Under the pieces are notes generated by a model. It was not told where the DNA came from. It did not search any database and saw only the letters and a program-made list of their open reading frames with translations. The position numbers were made by a program, and so were the translations under genes. A stretch of 64,000 nucleotides of DNA. Source: Hofstenia miamia (lineage: Eukaryota; Xenacoelomorpha; Acoela). Below are positions 46,170 to 58,797 of the stretch, in pieces. The number at the start of each line of letters is the position of its first letter. Position 1 is the first letter of the stretch. The stretch is from contig SCFE01000068.1 in NCBI GenBank assembly GCA_004352715.1, forward strand, positions 1,134,164 to 1,198,163, given 5' to 3'.

Positions 46170-48770
46170 AACATCAAATAGTCACATACAGTTGCAAGAC
46201 TTTCGCACTCAGTAGCGATACTAGAGGGAGAATTAAACTTTCTGTCAACTTTTTTTACCGCCACTGTGGCATTCGTGATTGGTGACAGAATTCTCCCGGG
46301 CATCATTTGCTTGCAACGGCCATTTTTGGTTACTTACTTGATCACTACTGGATGACCTCACCCATCAGAAAATCCGCAACAAAATTTAAATGGTAAAATT
46401 TTAGTTTAAATTATAAAGAAAGTCAAAATTCTAATCAACCTCTCCTAAATGCGTGTTGACTACCTTAGGTGATAATGCTAGCTACGGACCTGGTAATGTC
46501 TCTCAATATTTGTTATTGTAAATAGTGATTTCTAAATATTGTATTTTGATTGGTCGCTCGTGGAGGAATCCATATTTGTGCGTAAATTAGATTTAAATTG
46601 CAGACATTAATTTGCCGTTTGCTTGATTTGTTCTGCTATTGATCATCGCTCTATATCGCCTGAGTTATTGTTTATCATTATTTGTAAATAGTCAGAAAGT
46701 GTAATTTTCTGTTAATTTGAGTTTTGCCATCCTAGCTTTCAATTGCTTTTTTATAAGTTTCTCGAACCTCTGTTTTGACATGTGAGTAGCATTTGTTTTG
46801 CATTTTTCGATTATATATGTTTTGATAAATTGCCAATTGGTTTTTTATTATGTTATATTTAATATGTTGTTGATCGTTTTTATCACCGCTTAAGGTATCT
46901 TGGGCGTTAAGTTAAGATAATCCGATTCCTTAAGTGGTTGATGATTATTTGCCTTCGCATGGGCGATAAATAGATTTAGGGTTAGAAAGCGCGTTTGCAT
47001 GTAACCTTCATAACCATCATATTTTATTGTCTCTAAAATAAGCTGAGAGTTAGGTCTTGGTAAGGCTTCATCCCTTCGACTGGAGGCTTTGGTTGTGTAG
47101 GAAGAAGTTTGGATTAAATTTTTCTCTGAATATCTATTTCTTATGACGCATTAATGAACCTTTACACTTTACATGTTTTCTCGTTAGATAGAAATACAGA
47201 AATTCATCTATCATTAGTTCTTATTTTATTGATGGAAGCTGGCTGAGTATGGCAGATACTGCTACTACAAGACCAGCATTCTACAATAGCTTTGGCAAAA
47301 GATTTCTACAAAACTATACATGGCATGAATTTTCGAATGTTTTTATTTTATAACAAGTTTTATGTATTTTTACATTGTTTTGCATCACAAACAAACAAAA
47401 TGGTGAAAAATATTTACCAAGAAATTTTGTAACAAAAAATTTACATAAGAGTGCAGTTGATTATGTGAAACGAGTTACAATATATTTGAGTATATTTCCA
47501 TTCTATTTTGGACACTATTTTAAATTTCCGGCCTATGTATAAGTATCTGTACATTGAATGATTCACTATTTTAAATTCTTAGTAATAGAAAGGCCTATTG
47601 AGCATCTTAGACAACAAATCGGCGATGGTATATTTTTTAGTCTCAAACCTCTTTCCGGCACACCGTGAATTTGTAATTCTTCATCTACGTCTCATTTTCG
47701 TCATAACTATAAATTATTTTATTTATAGATTTCGTCAATAGTTTATAGAAGAAACATATTTCCCATTCTTTTAGTTTTGAAAATCGTTTCTTCAAGTAAT
47801 CATGTTATTAGCATTAGTAATCCCGGGCTTTTTTAGGGGCATATATGTTTGAAAAACAGCAAAAATACTCTACCAATGTTTGTTTTTTTATTATCTGAAT
47901 TTTCCTGCTCAGTTGGTAACATTAAGAATATTTAATATGTTGAAGGTGAACTGGAAAAATCAAGCATTCTAATTTAAAAAAGGAATTTTAGACATGATAT
48001 ATATTATATGAATCCCACAAATGATGCTCACTGAGGTAGTGAGTAAGTTCATGGCTTTCTATAACACCAACAGGGTATACGAGCTGCACTTTTGTAATTG
48101 ACCAACCCTGGCTGAATGTTCGTTAGAAATTGAGGTAAACATGTCTATTTAGTGATTGAATTTCACTGTCACTCAGTGCAAAATAAGCTTTCATTGGTCA
48201 ATCTGCGGTTCGCATCCTGTTAGTATTGTAGAAATTCCTGGTTTAACAAAATTTAATTCAACCATATTTCACTAAATTTATGTTGCCTTCATTGTAAAAG
48301 TCTTTCATCTCAAATAGTGTATCGCGTTACAAAACTACAATTCTTTTGGATGTAGCTTTAAGACAGCATGGGTTACCAATGTTTTTTTATATTGCTGGAC
48401 GCTCATAAACAGTACTTATATTTAATCCCCAGATCTGGGAATCGAAAAATTTTGGAATTGCAATCCTGAGATATAACAATCAGTGCGCGATTACGAATTT
48501 TCTATGTTGCTGTTATTCAGTGCGGTTTTACCCTTTTGTTCCTTTTAGTCCATGTAATTAGCGGTAAAAAAAATTCCGCTGGCAAAACACTATTGTTGAC
48601 ATTACTTTGGACGAAAACTCCGATTTTTCGGCAGAAATATTGAAACTTTCAGCAACAATTTATTGTATGCTATAATGTGTCAATGATGGAGTAGGCTGCT
48701 TTGTATACTTTTCTATGCAGTCTTAGAGTTTAGGTTTAGATAGATAAACCGGCATCTTTTCAAGCTGCAG
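46170..48770. other. no recognisable gene
   Basis: AT-rich sequence with scattered short ORFs and no family motif, transposon terminus or RNA gene that I can see. Confidence 0.5.
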
Positions 48771-48779
48771 TAATTTCTG

Positions 48780-49265
48780 TGTTAAACAGGTGTTCCTCCC
48801 GAACAGACCCTGCAGATGTTCATCTGCCTTGTTTGATTATGGTCTTTTACTTTGGATCCAAAGCTGTATTTTGGTAATCAGATACGTGATGGTTTATGAA
48901 ACCTTTTCTGAAAAATCCATCCAGCGAGCATGTTTCACAGAAGCTAGTCCGGTCATCGTTCTGTTTTTTTGTCAATAGTGGCATTTTTTTCTTAATTTTT
49001 TACTGATCCCCGGTTTTGAAAGTGCTCGGTACACTGTCGATGCTGCGACAACTTTTTTTTATGGGTTCCTTGAATCTGAATTCATTTCCAGTCAATTTGT
49101 GGGGTCGCCCACTTCCTTTCATTCTTTTTGGTGTGTTCGTTTCAATCAACTTATTTGAAGTTTTTGTAAGATGTTTTTGTGTTCACACTCGATGTCTTGA
49201 GTATATTGTTGCGGTCTGTGTTTCCAGTAGAGTAAAGATATTTCTGAACCTTTCTTGAATCTTGA
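48780..49265 (-). pseudogene. Tc1-like transposase DNA-binding region
   Basis: The minus strand reads RMKGSGRPHKLTGNEF with a GRP hinge, then TVYRALSKPGISKKLRKK, the second helix-turn-helix. TSFCETCSL / VKHARWMDFSEKV follow just before the expected first catalytic Asp. Frameshifts separate the blocks. No catalytic acids or inverted repeats were found. Confidence 0.65.
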
Positions 49266-49269
49266 TGAG

Positions 49270-50600
49270 ATATGCTTAATGAAAATTAATAAAGTACCTG
49301 TCTCCATCTGGTGTGTCTATGGGTACTGTTGTTGATTGTGCTTGATCGCTTAAGTGTGTTCGTCCAGATCGGTGAAAAGACTTGTGCACTGTCGTTGAAG
49401 AGTTTTTTGTATTTGAAAATTTTTTCTCATTTTTTTTACCGGAACTACATAACATCCACATTAAAGTTTTCATCAACTGAATCAGTAAAATTAATATTGT
49501 AGCTATCATAACAAGCTTTAAGTTTATTATACTTTAACAGTAGCAGCACTTTTCTTACTTAATTTCAAGCAAACAAGAAATAGTCGCATTAACTTTACTT
49601 AGAACTTCTGATGGATTTATACTGCAGTTGTTTAGACAAAATATTTAACTTGTAAAATTTGCTGCAATGCAAGTAATTGGAGAATCATTGTGACCTTTTG
49701 ATGGATACGCAACAATTCTTCATAACAGATTATTTGCAGACTTATGGATCTCCTATAGCATCGTAATAATCTAATATCCGTGGAACTGATTCTAGTTTCT
49801 GTGATGGTTTCAGAGAAGCATGAAATGCATCAAAGACTTTGTTTAAGGAAGAGGAATAGTCTTTTTATGGATTGAATTTCCCTAGCAGCTCGAATGCAGG
49901 CAAGACTAAATATGTTTCTACACCATTGTATATATTCAGCTGTTTGAAAATTTGTTTTCATAAGCGCTTCAACCCCATTTTTCTTATCAGGAAATTGGAA
50001 GCATTGCATTGACATATCTGCCACAAACTTTAAAAAAATTCGATGCTTTTTGTTGTCAATTATTTAAGAATTTTTAAGTCAATGAATCATTCTTTGGGTT
50101 GACCATTACTTACACTCTATGGACAGCAAATCACTAATTTCTGACATTGGTGAATATCGGTAGCCTCGTTTGTCAAACTTAAACCTATCATGAAGAAATT
50201 TGATTTTGAATATAAGCCCTCAAATTTTCACAAAATTAGTTGAGTGTTGACAATTTATACAAAGCAGAATAGGAGCTCCTGTAAGCCATTTTTCTATTTT
50301 ACCATTGTGATCACTTTTCATTACAAGCTCGATTAATGCCATGTAATTTTTTGTATGAAAAATTTCATTACAAACAAGTAATGTAGAATCCTTGCAAAAT
50401 CCTGAAGTATTTGAAAATTTTCTTTTTTCTTCTCGCTTGTATTTTGGAATAATCCAAATACTCTTTTTGGTTCCTTAGCTTTAAGTGGCTGATTGTTACT
50501 GAACTCCCATTCTTGCCTTGTACATATGAAATAATTGATAATTTAGTTTATTATCTTCGGAATTATATCCTGACAGTGACTTTCTTTTGATATAATGGGC
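49270..50600. other. unassigned sequence, possibly transposon interior
   Basis: Minus-strand ORF fragments (for example 49830-50024, with FQTAEYIQWCRNIFSLACIR) and a run around 50430-50540 are open but not recognised. They might belong to the Tc1/mariner relic immediately upstream or to another element. Confidence 0.3.
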
Positions 50601-50679
50601 ATTGTTCATGGATCCTTTATTCTTGTTATCTTTTCGATTTGGAGGTTTTAGCCTACAATATTCATTTTTGGATTTTCAA

Positions 50680-51214
50680 TTTTTAATACGTCAGGAGTAC
50701 AATGACGTGCGTTCAGGCAAAATATGGACTGAATACTGGTGGTGAAGATGTGATCATTACCCGGTAAATAATCACACTTAAGCCTAAAGTAAAACTCGTT
50801 ATCCATAATTATTTTTCTGATCGCCAAAACTCTAAATAGTTTTCAGGCTCGCACCTTTGTTCGTTTTTTGGTCATTGTATACTGAGGAGCTTTCCACCTC
50901 TTAAGAAATTCCAGTCCTCACCCATTAATGATGTTGTGCATAGTTGTGGTACACACGCCATACTTTCTTGCTTCTTGTCTGAGATATGCATCGTGTCTGT
51001 TTTTACCCCACAGTCCAATGCTTGCTCTTGAGCATTCGATAGTTTTTGCCCTCCACTTCCAGGCTTTCTTGGCACATCTTGACATTTGACAAGTCTTATG
51101 AATATTGCATAAATGGTAGACTTTGCACATGCTTCAATCATAAAGTGCTTAACGGTGAATATATTTCCTTTATCAGAATTCGTAAACGCTCTCACGTAGT
51201 TGCTGTTTGGCCAT
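50680..51214 (-). pseudogene. Tc1/mariner-superfamily transposase relic
   Basis: The likely start is the ATG of MAKQQLRESV at 51214, with a one-base shift soon after. The next frame (50872-51195) has NIFTVKHFMIEACAKSTIYA, a helix-turn-helix, then the PGSGGQK hinge. Beyond stops, a WIMDNEFYF-like block followed by GNDHIFTT near 50760 resembles the first catalytic Asp region. The later acids were not identified. Confidence 0.6.
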
Positions 51215-51219
51215 GCTTA

Positions 51220-53800
51220 CTGTAAAAAATGAAAAAGCGAAGTGATGAAATGCTACATAACAATTATCTAACCAATGATATTCATACTTCAATATGATTA
51301 GTTGTTAAATTTCTTTTTCTCTGCTCATATTAGGAATTTAATATTTGTCTAGATTTTGCCTGAAAACCTGTTAGCATATTTGATTTTCAAATGATGCATT
51401 TCTTCAATTTAATAATAAATATTTTTTCAAAATTTCACCAAAAATTTCTTTCTCTTTCATCACTAAACTGTTTTTCTACAATTGAAAGAATGTATAGTCT
51501 AAATTGCATCCGATAAGGACTTCCTTTCGAAAACTTAATAAATTAATGGGGGTTGGCACATATGCATTCAAATTTTCGCTAATTTCGCACTTAATATGGT
51601 TTTGTGTATAATGTGGAATTATTGATGCTATTAAATCATCAAATTTCTTATCTTTCTATTTCAAGTTCAATCACCCCATAACTCAGTTCTCGTTGTTCTG
51701 TAGAAATACAGCTTGTAGTTGTCTAATTGCTTCGATCACCAAACTTTATTCAACATGCATTTTTCTGAGTAGCTTGAATCATATCTAAAGATAAAGATAT
51801 TCAAGTGAATTTGACGCATTGAAAGTCGAATGAGTCAACACTAAATGTTGTATAATCAAATTCCGAAATTATATTTAGCAATTTATCTTAAAATTGGTAT
51901 TATTTGATCCTTGAAACTGTTTTTTGGGTTTGGGATCCAGTTAATATTCTATCCATTTTTGATGCTGTTTGCCCAAATAGTTCTGGGCACATGCTTGCGC
52001 TCTGTATCATGATGACGTTATCATACATTTCAGATGTCACAGTTTCAAATTCTTAAGGTTATACTACTTCATCTGATGAAAAACATTTGGCTTGATTTGG
52101 AAAACTGTTTGTAATTTAATCCTAAAGGACGTAGACTATGTGATTGGTTGCTGTTTATTTGTAAAAAAATAAATGAATTCTTACTTTTTACTATATCCAA
52201 TACGTGGATAAAATCCGCATAAACCACCTTATCGATTTCATATTGTAGAAAATTATCTGAAAATATTGCACATACAGGTAGCCCTAGTCGACATTCTAAT
52301 TCTGAGGTCTAGAAAAAGCGAATAAAATATCTTTGGTGAAAAGACAAAGCATTTACAAGACCAATTTCTTTTTATCGAAAATTTGGTAAGATATGTAATA
52401 ACTGCAGTAAAAAAATCTACCATCTTTTCCCGCCTTTTCATTAGGGTTCAATTTGGACCCCAGGTGTGCACATATATAACAAAAATATGTTGGCCACTTA
52501 AAGGTTAAAGAAGGTGAAAATATGTACAGATGGCACAGCGACAATTGTGTTAGCATTTCCGTTTATTTCTAATAAATGTTTTGGTGTAAATGATTGCCCT
52601 TCTGCTACGTTTCTCGATTCGGAAGCATATATCAACTGTATAGAATGGCGAGGGCCATAATCGTCACCAACAACGGACAAGCTGGAAAGACACAAACATC
52701 GAGTTGGAGGAGTGTATATTACTGCCTAGCACCATTTGTTTATATTTTCCATTGTAAATATAGTTTGCGGAATTAAGCTCTTCACATGTGTTGAACGCAG
52801 TAAAACAATTAACCATATAATATCAAAACTAGCTGTTTAAGTTTTACCAAATAGTGAAAGTCCATGCTGAAATATGATAGACGATGATTCAGCCGCAAAA
52901 CAGTTGCAGAGGTTGAACTTGCTTTGAAAGTTTTGAAAGGGACATATCAAAAGCGGCTTTCTAAATATAAACGTTTGTTCAGCAATTTTGTGCGATGTTG
53001 AAAGCCCCATTAATGGTTAACGAAATAGCTTCAATGTTTTCAAAATAGTTTTTTTTTAATTAGCCATATTAGTTTGCACGGTAGCGTTGGAAGCAATTTA
53101 TAAACTCATGGAGATACAAAAAGGGATGCAATTTAATCCTAAAAAACAATCAAGTGTTTTATTGGCGTTGAACACATAAAATAATTATGTTCAACAATTA
53201 TTGTAAAATTGAAAATATTTAATAAAATATTTCGAAAAATAAAATCATTTTCAGCTGCAGATCCACAATTTAATATAATATTAGCTCATGGAATTGTTAC
53301 TAAATTTAACTTTAAAGATCTTTCAAATGCTTATAAGAATTTTCAAAATTGATACTATAATTAGAAAGAATTGCATTAGAGTATGTGGTTTAGTAACTTT
53401 GTTTTCCAAGAATGCATTGCATTGTTTCTGACAAATTAAAATGGCTTAATGTAATTTGTCGGAAAATTAATATTTAATGACCAATCTTGAATAATTTCAT
53501 GCTATTTTGTAGGGAACAGTTCCAATGCTATCCTTTAAAAAACCAAGTTATGTATTATCAAGTTATGGTTAGAATTTTAAAAAACTTATAAGAACTTGAA
53601 GGAACTTGAAAGATGGTAACAGTTCCATGGGAGATGATTAGAAAGACTAGAAAGAATCTCAAGTTCTTCTAGATAATTTTTTAATGGAATACCCTATATA
53701 ATCTTCACCATTAGGTATTTTATTTGGAAAATTATGTTAGATTTATCGGTTTCTCGGATGTTGATTTCAATTTGAATTGAGTTCTTAGTTTCTCGTTGCT
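51220..53800. other. no recognisable gene
   Basis: AT-rich. A minus ORF at 52498-52695 (VVGDDYGPRHSIQLIYASES) has balanced composition but no known motif. Confidence 0.45.
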
Positions 53801-53810
53801 AAATACAAAT

Positions 53811-54071
53811 CTAACCTCTTTTTATTGATAATTTCTTCGAAGAACAAGATTTGACAAGTGCTGTTAAAAGAGCTATAAATATTTCAAGTGCAATTGGCAA
53901 ATTCGAAGCGAATTCTTGAGAAGAATAGGTCAAAATTGAGTTTTTGCTAATAATGGCATTCGTGTTGCCGTTTTGCGAAATATTTACGGCTGCGTCTTTA
54001 ACTGCATTCTCGTTTTTCTGGTATTGTTCAACGTTTCCATACGTTTCTTCGGAATTATGTAGCATTTGCAA
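53811..54071 (-). CDS. small unrecognised ORF, possibly part of the neighbouring MULE relic
   Basis: 86 codons, Asn/Ser/Lys-rich (NISQNGNTNAIISK), with a hydrophobic segment (IALEIFIALLTALV). It is preceded by CAATTGTAG (possible acceptor at about 54074) and followed by GAGGTTAG. It lies downstream, on the same strand, of MULE-like sequence. No motif decides its identity. Confidence 0.25.
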   Translation of the reverse strand: MQMLHNSEETYGNVEQYQKNENAVKDAAVNISQNGNTNAIISKNSILTYSSQEFASNLPIALEIFIALLTALVKSCSSKKLSIKRG

Positions 54072-54269
54072 ACCTACAATTGAACATTTCCTTAATATTG
54101 ATTACTATTAACATATAAATAGTATACACCTGTATAAGGCTTGAATGCTGAGTTTTCTATTCAAGTCCATTATTTGTTGTAGGGACTTTTGCATCGATCT
54201 GAATGATCTATTATGCCAATTTGAACGACCTTGGTCGACAGGATTTCCTAATTATTTTGTATTTTTCCG

Positions 54270-54800
54270 AAAATAATTCATAAAGTCAAAATATCATCAG
54301 GTTCATCGCATTCTTAAATAATTCAGGAAGTGGCATCAACTGTAAAAAATTCAAATCTAAGAAATATTCTGATTTCATTTGAGCAGCGATATGCTTCCTG
54401 AAGTTGGAAATAACATGCCTACAGCACATAATTCTTTGTAAACGTGGGAAAACCAATTTTACTTCATTGGAAATTAAATTTGGCATTATGTAACTTGGTA
54501 TCATCAAATTCCTGGTTACCTTAAAACAGGATTATGTAGATTTCTAATCATTGCCCAATGTCATTGAGGGTAGACAAAATGAAATTACAGTTGTCTTGGC
54601 ATTCACCATTTGAAGATAAAACCATCATGAGGTAATATTTTCGATTCGAATCATTTACTCCAATACAATTTCATGACCTCGATTGGAACAATTAAATGTG
54701 AAGTCAATTGCCAACTTATTGCATATTCCGAGTTAACAATGTAGCTGGAATTCTTGAAAAAAACGCATTTAAAAAAGATATCGTCATTTTGGCATTCCCC
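54270..54800 (-). pseudogene. MULE-type transposase fragment
   Basis: The 73-codon piece at 54286-54507 reads VKLVFPRLQRIMCCRHVISN, then FRKHIAAQMKSEYFLDLNFL. This resembles the MULE domain block in which a conserved Cys/His-containing FP....MCW.H motif follows the second catalytic Asp. Upstream, shifted frames give YIVNSEYAISWQL and similar text that fits the preceding region. Inactive. Confidence 0.5.
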
Positions 54801-55079
54801 TAATATTTTTTCACGTTATCCATTCTAAGTAAAGGAATGGATTTTCTAATTCCAAAAAATTATATATTTTTTTTTGTTTTTGCTGAGGCCTTATTAAACA
54901 ACATAGTTGTCTATAATTTATTCATTTGCAGGTTAATGTTACGCCTGGAAAATTTGGAGCCCCGCAGGTGTCCTTACCGTTAAAGAGCTACCTCCTGTAA
55001 ATCCACGGGATCCTTTTATGTCAAGCGACCAACATTGAGTCTTGTTTGTGTTTATCTTTAAATAATTATCTGTGAGCTA

Positions 55080-55260
55080 CTGTCTGTAATTTGTCTTTTG
55101 CATTAGCAACAGCGCCTCCAAAAGATTAATACAAATATTATCAGAATATAATATTAGCTTTGATATTTTATAACTGATTGTATATCATCAATGCAAAATG
55201 TGAAAACAGTGGACCTAAAACAGTTCCTTGAGGCGCACACCTCGCAAAGTAGTATCATAA
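55080..55260 (-). pseudogene. LINE reverse-transcriptase palm scrap
   Basis: The minus strand reads CAPQGTVLGPLFSHFALMIY, corresponding to GVPQGTVLGPLLF..YINDI, then ISKLILYSDNICI in place of YADD. Only the palm is recognisable. Confidence 0.65.
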
Positions 55261-55269
55261 TTAGAAAAG

Positions 55270-56040
55270 TATTATTTGTGTTTATTGGAAGTTAAATAGG
55301 ACATTTAATTTTCACCATGTAGAATGAAACCTTCGTATGTCTAATGAAAAAATAATTTCCAATAGATGATTGAATCATCCTAAATGCGTATTAACTGGAA
55401 GTAAATTAATAATAAACTTTAGATTGAGCAAAATTTGTGGGATCTGCAGAATAGTGTAATTTTTAAATTATTTATTTATGTGCTTTAAATATCAAATATA
55501 ATTTTTACAATAATAAAATTTTTAATCATTTAAAGAGAAACTGGTAATGTTGTTTTCAAATTGAATTTTAACTGTTAATTTATTTGTTACAGCTTGACAC
55601 TAGTTTACACTGGTATGTTTTGACATGTTCTGATTTTATCCTGATATAACCTGTTCAATCATATAAAACAAATAATTTTAAATATCTTCAACATTTTACT
55701 TCCTATATTCACTTGCATTGCTTAAAATATAATTTTATTAAAATACAGACATCACACTGTTTACGCAAATAGTGACGTGGTACAAATCTCTTTTCATATT
55801 ATTAAAAATTAAGGCTGGGGCAATAATATTAATTGTTTTTATTACTGGTCTCTACTGTTATGTTGCCTAGCCCTAATGTCTTTTAAAGTGATATTTAATT
55901 TGAACAATATAATGGTAATTTCATCCTTTTGTATATTCAAATTTTCATACCACAGCAGAAGTTTTCAGAATAGAAGAAATATTTTTATTGTCAACGAATA
56001 GTTACATTGTATGCAGATTACTTCTATTGTATACTTGTTA
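55270..56040. other. no recognisable gene
   Basis: AT-rich, without ORFs or repeats that I can interpret. Confidence 0.5.
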
Positions 56041-56044
56041 TATA

Positions 56045-56988
56045 CCTTGTCGCAAAAAATGGGATTGTTGGGGAGATTTGCTTTTGGTTAATATTTTTTG
56101 TTGTGTTGCCATGATCGGAAAATGATCAGTGGGGGATTTGCAGTGCATATAATAACCTAACCAACAATGGTAATTCAAAGGGCGGGTTTACTAATAACCC
56201 GCCAAAATGCTGGATTTTGCTCGTGTTAAATTTAGTCATACAGAAGAAAAAACACAGTTGAATTTTTGTATCACGCCAACCATGATCCTAGTTTTTTATA
56301 CACAGCATCAGGCATGCCAAAGACTCCCTTCTACAGAAACTTAGTTTTGGAAAGTGGCGGATCACTCAAACGAAATGCTGGAAATTGCCGTTCTGTGGAA
56401 ATTCCCGGATATGAAAAGCGCAGATTGACCAACTTAGCTTTGAAAAATCCCATTTTCACTTAACGAGAAATAGCTGAAAAGTACACAGAAAAGAATGGAA
56501 TTTCTGTTTACCATTCCATGCATCAGTCATTGGCCAGATCGGGTATAAGGAAGAAACTGTCAAATGCTTTATACCCCAACGGCTAGATATTGGAGCAAAA
56601 TGGAGCAACCCTTACACCTCCCGTGAAACAAAAATTCCAAATTTCAAAACGAAATTCATATTCTGCACTGGTCTCCAATTATCATTCCTATGGACAACCT
56701 GTGGACTATCCTCAAGAACTTCATGGAAAAAATTACACTTGCGATGGCGACTTTGGTCGAAATAATCCAAGAATCGCAACTTGAAATTTTGTGGGTTATA
56801 CGTAGAAATTGGATTAACTATTTCTCTTCGTTTATCCAAATACTTAGCGAACAATCGAAAATGTGTAAAAACTTAAACCATGTGTTTATAGCGAATTAAT
56901 TTTGCTATTCCCACTTTTCTATTTGTGAATATGTTCCTCTGTTTATCTGTAAATAATATTTTCCTGAATCCCATTTTTTGCGACAAAG
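56045..56988 (+). mobile_element. internally deleted Tc1-like element with intact termini
   Basis: 944 bp flanked by TA (56043-56044 and 56989-56990). Terminal inverted repeats of 22 bp with one mismatch: CCTTGTCGCAAAAAATGGG on the left and, reversed, CTTTGTCGCAAAAAATGGG on the right. Tc1-like elements are usually about 1.3-1.7 kb, so several hundred bases are missing. Confidence 0.9.
56250..56890 (+). pseudogene. Tc1-like transposase with catalytic core deleted
   Basis: The N-terminal part (56266-56463 and onward) gives EKRRLTNLALKNPIFT and, after a stop, REIAEKYTEKNGISVYHSMH, then ARSGIRKKLSN. This is the second paired-like DNA-binding domain. Around 56600 the text jumps to the C-terminal block LWTILKNFMEKITLAMATLV and then QILSEQSKMCKNLNHV, matching ENLW..LK and the final helices. 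The three catalytic acids are gone. Confidence 0.75.
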
Positions 56989-56999
56989 TATAAATTTTG

Positions 57000-58180
57000 T
57001 TGAATGTTGTGTATGATTTTTGTAATTCATAATTGAACTTTTTTTGTTGTTGAATTGATAGTTTAGAATGTTTATTTTAGGTTTCAATCACGTTGTTCGG
57101 AAGAATCACATTTTGGAATCAGATCGTATCACGCTTGGGCATTGGGTTTCTATCGGTCATCTCACATTGCAGTTTTCAAAAAGAAATTTTCACGAAAGAG
57201 CCTTTTGAGTTATAAAACTCACAGTTCAATTTCTGCATTATTGTAAAATCTAGTAAATTTGTAAAACTGACGATGACTTTGTAAGTGGAAATATATCTGC
57301 ATGTTCTTATTAAGGTTAATTAAGCTCCTAAACACGACACAAAGCTATAATTGTTTAAATAAATTTTGTGTAATGCTGATGTTTTGCATGTCGTTCAAAT
57401 ATTTTCATATATAGTAGCAGACTGATTTTGGAAATAAAATTTATGTTAAAAATTTGGGAAACCGACAATACAATATATGAGTATAATAAACAATTTCAAC
57501 GGAAATTCATGCAAACCACTGTTTTTAAAAATTCTACATTTTTGTTACTGCTAGTCCTTGTTTCATTATAAATCGTGAATGTTAGATCCTAATTCTACTT
57601 GGACCTGACTGTTTTTCTTCAGAAAACAAAATATTTCAGCGGGAATTTATCTAATTTTCCAATATATCATAAATAATTTTAATGGTATTTGCGGTTGGAA
57701 CATGATAATTAACAAATCCTAGGGTACCAACCATTATAGGGACATCTAATAAAACGTCAATTTGCAATATAAATACGTGATTAATGGTGCTCACAATCAA
57801 AATATGATACTTTCGGTTGGAGAAATTTGTTGTTTATTGGAAGAACTCTTCGTGGCCTGCTACGATATTGACAGTCAATGAAATATATTGAATTCACTAT
57901 CAAAGGATTTTAATCTTGGTAATGCAAAACAAATATTGAGGGGGCACATTTAAATTTGGTGTTGATAACGATTTTAAAAAATAATTTCGTATTTAACGCT
58001 AGTCATTCATTGGCTGTGATGTATTAATATCTTGGTAGTTAAACAAAAAATTGTGCAATGGAAACATGAGAGAGCCTAGTTATATATAAAGCTGTAACAA
58101 AAATACAAAATAAAGTAATAATTCATCATGAAGTTTTTAACAAAACTCGACGTGGTTTTTTCATAAATATTGCTAAAAAA
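57000..58180. other. no recognisable gene
   Basis: AT-rich, no interpretable ORF or repeat. Confidence 0.5.
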
Positions 58181-58189
58181 TTGAATTGT

Positions 58190-58350
58190 AGTCGTCTTTA
58201 GTAATATCTTTTCAAATGATAATAGTGACATACTGTTCAGTCTTTCTGTAGCAATAGTTGACCAGGCTTTATTCTTTACCGCATTAACAGTCAAGTAAAG
58301 CCTTTCAAGCTGATCCCATGACATCATTAGTGCTTCCATGTTAATCATAT
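58190..58350 (-). pseudogene. hAT dimerisation-domain scrap (ZMYM/TTF-like)
   Basis: The minus strand reads ERLYLTVNAVKNKAWSTIAT, then ERLNSMSLLSFEKILLK, like the C-terminal dimerisation block of TTF-type hAT transposases (M..ERLN.LALLSIE). Only this end is preserved. Confidence 0.55.
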
Positions 58351-58797
58351 CATACTTAAGTAAATCCCTGTCTACTGAAATGAAAAGTCATGAACAAGGA
58401 AAGCAATTAAAAATGTTCCTTAATCATATTCGATGAAACTAACTATATTAAGTTCGTTTGTCATTATCATTTAAAGTGTTCTTTTAAAAATAATGTAACG
58501 CAATATCTGATATCATCAAAACTGTTTATAAAGAAAGGTTTCTGTAGTGAGATAATGTATAATTTTTTAATAAGGAAAGTCCAAGACTTCCATTATTTGG
58601 GGGTACAGAATTTGCGGGTGCTTGAACCCCGTTTCATACCACACTGAGAACGCTATGTATAAAAGGACATTTGTAATAGAAAATGAGTTTTGTGAATGCT
58701 GTAGACTCCAATGATGTTCTTAAGAGACTTGTCAGCGAGGCAACGAACAGAAATTTCCTAAGCTCGGCTCGTTTAAAATTTGAGTAAGTTCGGTTAA

